DNA from: Streptacidiphilus fuscans | GTDB lineage: Bacteria > Actinomycetota > Actinomycetes > Streptomycetales > Streptomycetaceae | Assembly: GCF_015690355.1 (NCBI RefSeq) | Contig: NZ_JADPRT010000011.1 | Span: 215,961-279,960 of the forward strand | Direction of reading: 5' to 3' | DNA: 64,000 bases | Shown here: positions 17,905-26,561 of the stretch, piece by piece | How positions within the stretch are numbered: the stretch's first letter is position 1 | Layout of the letters: each line of letters starts with the position of its first letter | Translations under genes and position numbers: made by a program | The notes under the pieces: generated by a model | Seen by the model: the letters and a program-made list of their open reading frames with translations, nothing else | Told to the model about the DNA's origin: nothing | Database searches by the model: none

Positions 17905-17925
17905 TTAATTAGCGATGCTAGTTAA
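17905..17925. promoter_or_regulatory. Imperfect palindrome in the ald / tetR intergenic region
   Basis: The sequence ttaattagc-gat-gctagttaa has 9-base arms with one mismatch. It is AT-rich against a GC-rich background and sits 55 bases upstream of the aldehyde dehydrogenase start, where its minus-strand promoter would lie. Three tandem copies of ggtcgtga(g/c/a)gtt(g/a) at 17869-17907 adjoin it. A binding site for the divergent TetR protein is the simplest reading. Confidence 0.45.
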
Positions 17926-18080
17926 ATCTCTCGCGGGCGCCGACGCAAGGCCCCACCTGGGTGCAGAGGGTCACGTTGCGCCTTCCGCGCGCCCGATCCC
18001 GTACCCACCTTCGGCGATGAACTCCCAGGCTGACCCCATAGACTCGCAGAATGCGATCGGACACCCGGGAAGGGGCCCCC

Positions 18081-18731
18081 GTGAAGGCCAAGCGCGTGCC
18101 GCGGGCACAGCGTGAGCAGCAGATGCTCGACGCGGCCGTGCGCATCTTCTCGCGCTCCGGGTACCACGCGGCGTCGATGGACGAGATCGCGGAGGCCTGC
18201 GACGTCTCCAAGCCGATGCTCTACCTCTACCTGGGCTCCAAGGAGGAGCTCTTCGCCGCCTGCATCCGCCGCGAGGCGGACCGGATCATCAGCGCCTTCG
18301 CCAGCGCCGCCGATCCGTCGCTGGACCCGGGGGAGCAGCTGTTCCGCGGGCTCACCGCGTTCTTCGGCTTCGTCGCCGAGCACCGGGAGAGTTGGATAGT
18401 CCTCTACCAGCAGGCCCGCGCCCAGGGCGAGCCGGTCGTCGAGGACGTCACCGCCGCCCGCCACGAGGTCGTCACCGCCGTCACCGCCCTGCTGCGCCGC
18501 GGGATCCGGGAGGCGGCCGGCGAGCGCACCCGCGCCGACGGCGAGGACACCGGCCCGGACCGGGGCGAGGCCGCGGCGATGGCCCAGGTGATCGTCGGCG
18601 CCGCGGACTCCCTCGCGGGCTGGGTCCTCGACACCGGCCCCGAGCCGCCCGAGGAGACGGCCCGGCGCCTGATGTCGATCATCTGGATCGGCCTCGAACC
18701 CCGCCTCCGCGGCGCCCGCTACGAGGGCTGA
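18081..18731 (+). CDS. TetR family regulator
   Basis: The start is most likely the GTG at 18081 (AAGG about 9 bases upstream); an in-frame ATG at 18051 is the alternative. The HTH spans about residues 5-55 (REQQMLDAAVRIFSRSGYH, SMDEIAEACDVSKPMLYLYL, SKEELFAAC). The C-terminal ligand-binding domain is Ala/Glu-rich and includes an acidic insert (ERTRADGEDTGPDRGE). The gene is divergent from the aldehyde/alcohol dehydrogenase operon, which it probably represses, and converges on the flavoprotein gene at 18750. Confidence 0.9.
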   Translation: MKAKRVPRAQREQQMLDAAVRIFSRSGYHAASMDEIAEACDVSKPMLYLYLGSKEELFAACIRREADRIISAFASAADPSLDPGEQLFRGLTAFFGFVAEHRESWIVLYQQARAQGEPVVEDVTAARHEVVTAVTALLRRGIREAAGERTRADGEDTGPDRGEAAAMAQVIVGAADSLAGWVLDTGPEPPEETARRLMSIIWIGLEPRLRGARYEG

Positions 18732-18749
18732 GCCGGCAGGCGGACGTGC

Positions 18750-20360
18750 TCACCTCCCCAGCACCGCCATCGCCGCGTTGTGGCCGGGGATACCGCTGAC
18801 GCCGCCGCCGCGTGGGGCGCCCGCACCGCACAGGAGCAGGTTGGACGCGTACGGGGTGCCGACTCCCCAGCGGCCGGCGCCCGGTGACGCCGCCTCGGCG
18901 GCCTCGGCGAAGGGGAGCACGAGCGGGCGGTGGAAGATGTTGCCGCCCGGGAGTCCCAGGTCGGCGTCCAGGTCCAGCGGGGTGCGGGCCTCGACGCAGG
19001 GGCGGCCGTCGGCGTCGACGGCGAGGCAGTCGGCGATCGGCTCGTCGAGCACCGCGTCCAGCGGGGCCAGCACCGCGCGCAGGGCGGCCTCCCGCTCCTC
19101 GTCGCGCGACGCCTCGGTGAAGAGGCGTGCGGGCTGGTGCAGGGCGAAGAGCGTGAGCGTCTGGTAGCCGCGCGACTGGAGCTCCGGGCCGAGGATGCTC
19201 GGGTCGGTCAGTGAGTGGCAGTAGATCTCCGACGGCGCCGGGCTCGGCAGCGAGCCGCCTGCCGCCTGGCGGTAGGCGGTCTCCAACTGCCGGTAGGACT
19301 CGGCGATGTGGAAGGTCCCGGCGAAGGCCGCGTGCGGGTCGACGGAGGTGTCGCGGAGCCGGGGCAGCCGGGTCAGCAGCATGTTGACCTTGAGCTGGGC
19401 GCCCTCGACCGGCGGCTGCGGCGCGGAGTCGCCCACCAGCCGGGCCAGTTCACGCGGCGCGGCGTTGCAGAGCACGTGCCCCGCGCCCAGGGTCCGCTCG
19501 GTCCCGGCCGCGTCGACGTAGCGCACCTCGGCGCTGCGGCCGTCGGCCTGGACGGAGGTCACCTCGCACCCCGTCAGCAGTTCGGCCCCGGCCGCCCGCG
19601 CGGCGGCGATGAGCGCGCCGGTCACCGCGCCCATCCCGCCGACCGGGACGTCCCAGTCGCCGGTGCCGTTGCCGATCACGTGGTAGAGGAAGCAGGCGTT
19701 CTGACGCAACGACGCGTCGTGCGCGGAGGCGAAGGTGCCGATCAGCGCGTCCGTCAGGACGATGCCGCGGACCAGGTCGTCGGCGAAGACGGACTCGACG
19801 GCCTCGCCGATCGGCCGCTCGAAGAGGGACTGCCAGGTCTCCTCACCGGCGGCGTCGGTGACCAGCTTGCGCAGCTGGTCGCGCTCGGGCAGCGGCTCGG
19901 TGAGGGTCGGGAAGACGGCCTCGGCGACCTTGCGGGTGCGGCCGTAGAACTCCTGCCAGGCGGCGAACTCCTTGTCCCCGCCGGTCAGCGCGCGGAAGCC
20001 GGCCGCCGTGGCCGCGTCGTCGCCGTTGTCGACCAGCAGGCCGCCGTCGGCGCCGTAGGGGGTGTAGGAGGAGTAGCGGCGGCGCTTGAGGTCCAGCTGC
20101 AGCCCGAGGTCGCCCGTGATCTTCCGGGGCAGCAGACTCACCAGGTACGAGTAGCGCGACAGCCGGGCGTCGACGCCCGGGAAGACCTGCGCGGAGACGG
20201 CCGCGCCGCCCGCGTGGTCCTGGCGCTCCAGGACGGCGACCCGTCGCCCGGCGCGGGCGAGGTAGGCGGCGGCGACAAGTCCGTTGTGGCCGCCGCCGAT
20301 CACGACGACGTCGTAGCGGGAACTGGCGGGGGCGGGCGCGGATGCGGCGTTCGTGTTCAT
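18750..20360 (-). CDS. Phytoene dehydrogenase-like FAD-dependent oxidoreductase
   Basis: This 536-residue protein has a Rossmann FAD motif YDVVVIGGGHNGLVAAAYLA (from residue 16) with AVLERQDHAGGAA. PVGGMGAVTGALIAAARAAG lies mid-sequence, and the C-terminal FAD block reads LLLCGAGAPRGGGVSGIPGHNAAM. This is the layout of the CrtI/PYROXD2 amine-oxidase-like family. No carotenoid genes (crtB, crtE) are present, so desaturation of phytoene is not implied. A Thr/Ala-rich N-terminal tail precedes the FAD domain. It stands alone between a convergent TetR gene and PucR. Confidence 0.88.
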   Translation of the reverse strand: MNTNAASAPAPASSRYDVVVIGGGHNGLVAAAYLARAGRRVAVLERQDHAGGAAVSAQVFPGVDARLSRYSYLVSLLPRKITGDLGLQLDLKRRRYSSYTPYGADGGLLVDNGDDAATAAGFRALTGGDKEFAAWQEFYGRTRKVAEAVFPTLTEPLPERDQLRKLVTDAAGEETWQSLFERPIGEAVESVFADDLVRGIVLTDALIGTFASAHDASLRQNACFLYHVIGNGTGDWDVPVGGMGAVTGALIAAARAAGAELLTGCEVTSVQADGRSAEVRYVDAAGTERTLGAGHVLCNAAPRELARLVGDSAPQPPVEGAQLKVNMLLTRLPRLRDTSVDPHAAFAGTFHIAESYRQLETAYRQAAGGSLPSPAPSEIYCHSLTDPSILGPELQSRGYQTLTLFALHQPARLFTEASRDEEREAALRAVLAPLDAVLDEPIADCLAVDADGRPCVEARTPLDLDADLGLPGGNIFHRPLVLPFAEAAEAASPGAGRWGVGTPYASNLLLCGAGAPRGGGVSGIPGHNAAMAVLGR

Positions 20361-20471
20361 GGGGACGGTCCTACCAGGGCTTTCCGGCGTGTCACCAGGT
20401 TCGTGCCGGTCATCGGCAGCCGCAGGATCAGCCGGTTTTCGTCTGGACGGAGGAGCCGCAGCGGCACGCCC

Positions 20472-21701
20472 TCAGCGCGGCATACGCAGCTGCAGCCAGC
20501 AGGAGAGCCGGTCGTCCGGGTGGTCGAGGTCGATCGCGAAGAGCTCGTTCGCGCGCCGGAGCCGGTACTTGAGCGTGTTCGGGTGGATCGTCAGCTTCGC
20601 CGCCGCCTCGCCGACGTTGCCGAGCGCGTCGAGCCAGGCGGTGACCGAGTCGGCGAACGAGGTGCCCTTGGTCCGGTCGTGCTCCAGCATCGCGTCGATG
20701 CCGGGGTGGCGCAGCCGGGGACGGCGGGCCAACTCGTCGGCGACGTGGGCGAGCAGCACGCGGGCGTGGGTGTCCTGGAGCGTGGCGAAGCCCGGCGCGT
20801 TCGGGTCGGCGGTGGTGACCCGGAGCACGTCGTCGACCTCGGCCCGCAGGTCCGGGAGCTCCTCGGGGCCGTAGCCGATCCGGGAGGCGGCGGCGCGCAG
20901 CGGCGTCTCCACGCTGAGGTCCAGCACGGCGGCGGCCTGCTCGCCCAGGCGGCGCGCGGTCGCGAACGCGGAGACCGCCTCGTCGAGCGGCAGCAGCACG
21001 TAGACGGTGCGGCCGACGGTGGCCACCGAGGCCTCCGCGTGGACGGCCGGCCAGTGCCGGGTGGACGCCGCGGCGAGCCGGACCAGCAGGTCGTCACCGG
21101 CGGCGTCGCCGCCGCCCGACTCCGGCGCGACCGGCGCGAAGCCGAGCAGCGCGAGCGGGCGCTGGCCGGGCAGGCCCAGCTCGAAGCGGACCTCGCGCGC
21201 GGTGCGCCTGCCCCGGAGCGCGGCGCGTAGCGCGTCCTCGCGCGCCTGGAGGTCGAGCTCGGCGGCGCTCCGGCGGCGCAGCATGTGCAGCGCGGCCAGC
21301 CGGGCGCCGTCGACCATGGCGCGCTCGCCCTCGGCGTCGATCGGCTTGTCGCCCTCGATGGCCCAGATGGTGCCGAGCGGCCGGTGCCCGGCGCGGATGG
21401 CGACGGCGGCGCGCGGCAGCTCCGCCTCGGCCAGCACCGGCAGCCGGACCACGCCCGGCGCGACCATGACCTCGCGGTACTGGGCCAGCTGCTCGGGCTG
21501 GTGGTTCGGAACCCGGCGCTCCAGGATGCCCTGGCGGCGGTGCTCGTCGATGCGCTGGTCGGGCAGCGTCGAGTAGGCCAGGACCCGGTGGTCCAGGTCC
21601 TCGATGGCCACGGCCCCGCCGGTGACCGCCCCGATGGCGTCGGCGAGGGCGTACAACTCCTCGCTTGTCCCACTATGGGTCGGCAGATTCGCCATCTTCA
21701 T
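20472..21701 (-). CDS. PucR/CdaR family transcriptional regulator
   Basis: This 409-residue protein has an N-terminal GAF-like sensing region (AIEDLDHRVLAYSTLPDQ, VAIRAGHRPLGTIWAIEG) and a central GGDEF-like/CdaR region. The C-terminal helix-turn-helix reads ALGNVGEAAAKLTIHPNTLKYRLRR, the PF13556-type domain of PucR regulators. Such proteins commonly activate purine, sugar-acid or amino-acid catabolic genes. It is divergent from the decarboxylase and amino-acid permease genes, which are the likely targets. The intergenic region 21702-21842 holds the control sites, but none is obvious. Confidence 0.9.
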   Translation of the reverse strand: MKMANLPTHSGTSEELYALADAIGAVTGGAVAIEDLDHRVLAYSTLPDQRIDEHRRQGILERRVPNHQPEQLAQYREVMVAPGVVRLPVLAEAELPRAAVAIRAGHRPLGTIWAIEGDKPIDAEGERAMVDGARLAALHMLRRRSAAELDLQAREDALRAALRGRRTAREVRFELGLPGQRPLALLGFAPVAPESGGGDAAGDDLLVRLAAASTRHWPAVHAEASVATVGRTVYVLLPLDEAVSAFATARRLGEQAAAVLDLSVETPLRAAASRIGYGPEELPDLRAEVDDVLRVTTADPNAPGFATLQDTHARVLLAHVADELARRPRLRHPGIDAMLEHDRTKGTSFADSVTAWLDALGNVGEAAAKLTIHPNTLKYRLRRANELFAIDLDHPDDRLSCWLQLRMPR

Positions 21702-21842
21702 GCATCGATCTTAGGCGAAATCGCCAATGACTCGACATGACGTGGGCCTGAACATAAGGCGAGCACTTTTCGGGGGAGTGACGACAGAAGCAAACAATGC
21801 GGAAGAACCCGCATGACACGGGACAGACGCGAGGAGATGCCC

Positions 21843-23141
21843 ATGGCGGCGCAGCGGGATCCAGGGGCTGATCTGGTGGGCCTCTTCCCGCCCGGCACGA
21901 CCCTCGACGGATCGGGCGCCCTGGTCCTCGGCGGCGTCCCGGCCCCGGAGCTCGCCGCGACCTACGGCACCCCCGCGCTGGTCGTCGACGAGGTTGCGAT
22001 CCGTGCCCGAGCCCGCCGCTACGCCGACGGCCTGGCCGCGCGCTGGCCGAACTCCCGCGCCACCTTCGCGTCCAAGGCCTTCCCCTGCACCGCCGTCTAC
22101 CGGCTGCTGGCCGAGGAGGGCCTGGGCATCGACGTCGCGGGCGGCGGCGAGCTGACCCTGGCCCTGGCCGCCGGGGCCGACCCGGCCGGACTGGTCGTCC
22201 ACGGCAACGCCAAGACCGAGGAGGAGCTGCGGCTCGCCGTCGAGGCGGGCGCGGGCACGATCGTCGTCGACAACTTCGACGACATCGACAAGCTGGAGAA
22301 GATCCTCCGCGACACCGCGAACGCCACCACCGGCGGCGAGCAGCCCGTGCTGGTCCGGGTGACCCCGGACATCCGCCCCGACACCCACGAGGCGATCTCC
22401 ACCGGCCAGAACGGCTCCAAGTTCGGCCTGCTGCTGCCCCAGGCCCGCGAGGCCATCGCCCGGCTGCGCGGCAGCGACCGGCTCCGGCTGGACGGCGTCC
22501 ACGTCCACGTCGGCTCGCAGATCCTCGACACCGCGCCGTTCGCGCAGGCCGTCGAGGCCGTCGCCGAGCTGGGCGAGTTCGCCGTCTACGACCTGGGCGG
22601 CGGGCTCGGCTCCCGCTACACCTACGCGGACCGCCCGCCGACGGTGGAGGAGTACCTGGACGCGATGATCGACGTGGCCAGGCGGCTGCTGCCCGCCGAC
22701 GCGCGGATCCTGATCGAGCCGGGCCGCTCCATGGTCGCCGAGGCCGGGGTCTCGCTCTACCGGGTCGTCTCGGTCAAGCGCGGCGGGGGTCACACCTTCG
22801 TCGCCGTCGACGGCGGCATGGGCGACAACCTCGAAGTCTCGCTCTACCAGCAGCGTTTCGAGGCCGCCGTGGCCACCCGGCCGACCGGGGAGGGCGAGCT
22901 GTGCCGCCTGGTCGGCCGCCACTGCGAGTCCGGCGACACCCTGAGCGCCGGAGTCCCGCTGCAGGACCCGCAGGTCGGCGACCTGATCGCGGTCCCGGTC
23001 ACCGGCGCGTACACCTACGCGCTCAGCAACAACTACAACGGCGCCCGCAGGCCCCCGGTGGTCTTCGTCAAGGACGGGGCGCACCGCGCCGTCGTCCGCC
23101 GCGAGACCTACGCCGACCTGATGCGCCGCGACCTGCCGTAA
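21843..23141 (+). CDS. Diaminopimelate decarboxylase-like PLP enzyme
   Basis: Start chosen at the ATG at 21843, which has GAGGAG six bases upstream; this gives 432 residues. Fold-III PLP features: FASKAFPC (PLP lysine near residue 77), VHVHVGSQI, YDLGGGLGSRY, IEPGRSMVAEAG, CESGDTL from the second subunit, and YTYALSNNYNG. These fit LysA, which makes lysine from meso-diaminopimelate. The context differs from that of biosynthetic lysA: it is divergent from PucR and followed by an amino-acid permease. It may therefore be a paralogue acting on another diamino acid. Confidence 0.85.
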   Translation: MAAQRDPGADLVGLFPPGTTLDGSGALVLGGVPAPELAATYGTPALVVDEVAIRARARRYADGLAARWPNSRATFASKAFPCTAVYRLLAEEGLGIDVAGGGELTLALAAGADPAGLVVHGNAKTEEELRLAVEAGAGTIVVDNFDDIDKLEKILRDTANATTGGEQPVLVRVTPDIRPDTHEAISTGQNGSKFGLLLPQAREAIARLRGSDRLRLDGVHVHVGSQILDTAPFAQAVEAVAELGEFAVYDLGGGLGSRYTYADRPPTVEEYLDAMIDVARRLLPADARILIEPGRSMVAEAGVSLYRVVSVKRGGGHTFVAVDGGMGDNLEVSLYQQRFEAAVATRPTGEGELCRLVGRHCESGDTLSAGVPLQDPQVGDLIAVPVTGAYTYALSNNYNGARRPPVVFVKDGAHRAVVRRETYADLMRRDLP

Positions 23142-23265
23142 CCCCCACGCCGTAACTCCCCACGAAAGTCCGAGCCGAGGGCTCACCCCCACCCACTTCC
23201 CGTCCCGTACCTCACGTCCGGGAACGGCGAACCACCCGCCCTGCCCAGCGAAAGGCCCTGTGCCC

Positions 23266-24741
23266 ATGCCCCCGAACGATGTGAGACTCCGTCAGCAGAT
23301 GCTGCGGCGCAAGCCGGTGTCGGCCTTCCTGGCCGACTCCGAGCAGGCGGAAAGCCAGCAGGGCGGCGGGCTGCGCCGGACCGTGGGCACCTTCCAGCTC
23401 ACGATGATCGGCGTCGGGGCGACCATCGGTACGGGTATCTTCTTCACCCTCAGCACGGCCGTCCCTGAGGCGGGCCCGGCCGTCATCCTCTCCTTCGTGA
23501 TCGGCGCGATCACGGCCGCGCTGACCGCCCTCTGCTACGCGGAGCTCACCTCGGCGGTGCCGGTCTCCGGCTCGTCGTACTCCTACGCCTACGCCACCCT
23601 CGGCGAGTTGGCGGCCTGGGTGGTCGGCTCCTGCCTGCTGCTGGAGTACGCGGTCTCCGGCTCGGCGATCGCGGTGAGTTGGGGCCAGTACCTCAACGAC
23701 CTGACCAACCGGCTCTTCGGCGTCACCATGCCCGCGGCGATATCCGCGCCGCCCGGCGACGGCGGCTACGTCAACCTGCCGGGCGTGGTCCTGGTGGTGC
23801 TCTGCTGCCTGCTGCTGATGCGCGGCTCCAAGGAGTCGACGCTGGTCAACACGATCATGGTGCTGATCAAGCTCGCCGTGCTGGTCCTCTTCGTGGTCAT
23901 CGGCATCACCGGCTTCCACTCGGCCAACCTGCACCCCTTCGCCCCGATGGGCTTCGCGGGCATCAGCGCCGCCGCATCCTCGGTCTTCTTCTCCTTCATC
24001 GGGTTGGACGCCGTCTCCACCGCCGGTGAAGAGGTCAAGAACCCGCAGAAGACCCTGCCCCGCGCGCTGATCGGCGCGCTGGTCGTGGTCACCGCCTTCT
24101 ACTGCGTGGTCGCCCTGGTCGGCGTCGGCGCGCAGAAGTGGACCCTCTTCAACGGCCAGGACGCGGGCCTCTCCGCGATCCTCCAGCGGGTCACCGGCCA
24201 GAACTGGCCCGGCGCACTGCTCTCCGCGGGTGCGGTCATCTCCATCGTCTCGGTCACCCTGGTCGTCATCTACGGCCAGACCCGCATCCTGTACTCGATG
24301 GGCCGCGACGGCATGCTGCCGCCGGTCTTCCGCAAGGTGAACCCGCGCACCGGCACCCCCGTCGGCAACACCCTGATCGTCGGCGCCTTCATCGCCGTGC
24401 TGGCCGCCTTCGTGCCGCTGGACTGGCTGGCCAACCTGACCAGCATGGGCACCCTGGTCGCCTTCGCCGTGGTCTCCATCGGCGTGATCGTGCTGCGGGT
24501 GCGCGAGCCCCTGCTCAAGCGCGGCTTCAAGGTCCCGGGTTACCCGGTGGTCCCGGCGCTGTCCGTGATCTTCTGCCTCTACCTGATCTGGAACCTGCCC
24601 GCCAACACCTTCCTGCTCTTCGCGGGCTGGCTGGTGCTGGCCCTGGCGGTCTACTTCGGCTACAGCCGCAAGCACTCGCGGCTGGGCCGCGCGAAGGGTG
24701 ACGACCAGCCGCTCGACGCAGGGCCGGTCATGGCCGACTGA
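23266..24741 (+). CDS. APC superfamily amino-acid permease (CAT-like)
   Basis: This 491-residue membrane protein starts at the ATG at 23266; a GTG at 23260 is also possible, with GAAAGG upstream. The signature of the APC first helix (LTMIGVGATIGTGIFF) is followed by about 12 membrane segments. FFSFIGLDAVSTAGEEVKNP in the middle and RILYSMGRDGMLP later match bacterial cationic amino-acid transporter relatives (YfnA-type). It lies 124 bases after the decarboxylase gene, so substrate uptake and decarboxylation are probably coupled under PucR. Confidence 0.92.
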   Translation: MPPNDVRLRQQMLRRKPVSAFLADSEQAESQQGGGLRRTVGTFQLTMIGVGATIGTGIFFTLSTAVPEAGPAVILSFVIGAITAALTALCYAELTSAVPVSGSSYSYAYATLGELAAWVVGSCLLLEYAVSGSAIAVSWGQYLNDLTNRLFGVTMPAAISAPPGDGGYVNLPGVVLVVLCCLLLMRGSKESTLVNTIMVLIKLAVLVLFVVIGITGFHSANLHPFAPMGFAGISAAASSVFFSFIGLDAVSTAGEEVKNPQKTLPRALIGALVVVTAFYCVVALVGVGAQKWTLFNGQDAGLSAILQRVTGQNWPGALLSAGAVISIVSVTLVVIYGQTRILYSMGRDGMLPPVFRKVNPRTGTPVGNTLIVGAFIAVLAAFVPLDWLANLTSMGTLVAFAVVSIGVIVLRVREPLLKRGFKVPGYPVVPALSVIFCLYLIWNLPANTFLLFAGWLVLALAVYFGYSRKHSRLGRAKGDDQPLDAGPVMAD

Positions 24742-24765
24742 GCTGCGGTTCCGTACGACCGACGT

Positions 24766-24819
24766 GCAGCCACCCGTCCCGGGTTCGTGGTAGCCCCACC
24801 TCCCGGAACGGGTGGCTGC
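24766..24819. terminator. Terminator-like inverted repeat
   Basis: Perfect 12-base arms gcagccacccgt (24766-24777) and acgggtggctgc (24808-24819) enclose a loop with a further cccggg/cccgga pairing region. It lies 24 bases after the permease stop and 40 bases before the ABC gene, so it insulates the two operons. Confidence 0.65.
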
Positions 24820-24859
24820 GCCCTCGTCCGGCCCTGCCCGTGCTCGGCAGGGTGGAGGC

Positions 24860-25657
24860 ATGACTTCCCCCTCAGCCACCCCAGCCCCCGAGGCGGCCGT
24901 CGAGGCCCGCGATCTGACGCGCCGTTACGGCGGCCGGGCCGCCGTCGACGCCCTCACCTTCCAGGTCCGACCCGGTGTGGTCACCGGCTTCCTCGGCCCC
25001 AACGGCGCGGGCAAGTCCACCACCATGCGGCTGCTGCTCGGCCTCGAACGCCCCGACGCGGGCGAGGCGTTGATCAACGGCCGCCCCTACGCGGAGCTCT
25101 CCCGCCCGCTCGCCGAGGTCGGCGCGATGCTGGAGGCCAAGGCCTTCCACAAGGGCCGCACCGCCCGCAAGCACCTGCTCTGCCTGGCCCAGTCCCAGGG
25201 CCTGCCCGCCACCCGCGTCGACGAGGTGCTCGACCTGGTCGGCCTGGCCGACGTCGCCGACCGGCGGGCCGGCGGCTTCTCGCTCGGCATGGCCCAGCGC
25301 CTCGGCATCGCCGCCGCGCTGCTCGGCGACCCGCGCATCGTGATCCTCGACGAGCCCGTCAACGGCCTCGACCCCGAGGGCATCCTCTGGATCCGCACCC
25401 TGATCAAGCGCCTCGCCGCCGAGGGCCGCACCGTGCTGGTCTCCTCGCACCTGATGAACGAGATGGCCGTCACCGCCGACCACCTCCTCGTCATCGGCCG
25501 CGGCCGACTCCTCGCCGACTGCAGCACCGCCGAGTTCATCCGGCGCCACACCGACCCGGACGTCTACGCCGCCACGCCGGAGGTCGCCCGGCCCGCGCTG
25601 CTGGAGGAGGCGTTCATGCGCCTGACCGCCGACAGCGTCCAGTACGCCGCCGCCTGA
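24860..25657 (+). CDS. ABC transporter ATP-binding protein
   Basis: This 265-residue protein starts at the ATG at 24860 behind GTGGAGG. Walker A is GPNGAGKST (about residues 49-57), the signature is FSLGMAQRLGIA, Walker B is IVILDEPVNGLDPEG and the H-loop is VSSHLMNEM. It belongs to the drug- and lantibiotic-resistance type of exporters (BcrA/CcmA-like). The single membrane subunit is encoded next, and a sensor kinase and response regulator follow in the same direction. Confidence 0.94.
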   Translation: MTSPSATPAPEAAVEARDLTRRYGGRAAVDALTFQVRPGVVTGFLGPNGAGKSTTMRLLLGLERPDAGEALINGRPYAELSRPLAEVGAMLEAKAFHKGRTARKHLLCLAQSQGLPATRVDEVLDLVGLADVADRRAGGFSLGMAQRLGIAAALLGDPRIVILDEPVNGLDPEGILWIRTLIKRLAAEGRTVLVSSHLMNEMAVTADHLLVIGRGRLLADCSTAEFIRRHTDPDVYAATPEVARPALLEEAFMRLTADSVQYAAA

Positions 25658-25687
25658 GTCGGCCTGAGCCAGAGAGGATCCGTCGAC

Positions 25688-26518
25688 ATGACCACCGTTG
25701 CCGCCCTTCCGACCGGTCCGGCCGCCACCCGGCACACACCGGACTTCCGCGACCTGCTGCGCAGCGAGCGGACCAAGTTCACCAGCCTGCGCTCCACCTG
25801 GTGGTGCCTGGGCGTGCTGACCGTGCTGGGCATCGGCTTCAACATCCTGGTGCCCGCGCTGCTGACCGGCAGCTGGAACTCGATGGGCCCGAACTCCCGG
25901 CAGGAGTTCGTCCACGACACCCTCGGTCTGGTGCTCCAACCCGGCGCGCAGTGGGCGCAGATCGCCGCCTGCGTGCTCGGCGTGCTCTTCGTCGCCTCGG
26001 AGTTCTCCACCGGGATGATCCGCTCCACCATGCTGGCCACGCCGCGCCGGACGCCCGTGCTCGCGGCCAAGGCCACCGTCTTCGCGGCCGTGCTCTTCGT
26101 GCTCGGGGTGCTGGTCGCGGTGCCGTCGCTGCTGATCGGCTCCTCGATCACCGCCGCCCACGCCTCGCTCCCGCTGGCCGACGCGACGACCCTGCGCGGC
26201 GTGCTCGGCTTCGGCGTCTACCTGGCGCTGACCGGCGTGCTGGCGCTGAGCATCGGGACGCTGATCCGGCACACCGCCGGAGCGGTGGCCACCGTCCTGG
26301 GGCTCCAGTTCGTGCTCCCGGCAGCTTTCCAGGCCCTGCCGGGGAACGTCGGCGCGCACATCGCGCAGGCGCTCCCGGCCGCGGCCAACGTGATGCTCGG
26401 CAGCGGGCACAACGTCTCGGACGTCTACGCGCCGTGGCAGGGCGCGCTGATCCTGCTCGGCTGGACGGCGGTCCTCTACGCCGCCGCGCATCTGATGCTC
26501 CGGCGACGCAACGTCTGA
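25688..26518 (+). CDS. ABC transporter permease subunit
   Basis: This 276-residue protein has six hydrophobic segments after a short cytoplasmic start (LLRSERTKFTSLRSTWW, a common ABC-2 permease opening). It pairs with the ATPase encoded 30 bases upstream. FVASEFSTGMIRSTMLATPRR between segments two and three is the conserved cytoplasmic loop of ABC-2 type permeases. Substrate unknown; export of a peptide or drug is likely from the subfamily. Confidence 0.9.
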   Translation: MTTVAALPTGPAATRHTPDFRDLLRSERTKFTSLRSTWWCLGVLTVLGIGFNILVPALLTGSWNSMGPNSRQEFVHDTLGLVLQPGAQWAQIAACVLGVLFVASEFSTGMIRSTMLATPRRTPVLAAKATVFAAVLFVLGVLVAVPSLLIGSSITAAHASLPLADATTLRGVLGFGVYLALTGVLALSIGTLIRHTAGAVATVLGLQFVLPAAFQALPGNVGAHIAQALPAAANVMLGSGHNVSDVYAPWQGALILLGWTAVLYAAAHLMLRRRNV

Positions 26519-26561
26519 ACGGGCCGCGGCGCCGTCGTTCCGCAGCTCACGCGATCAAGGA

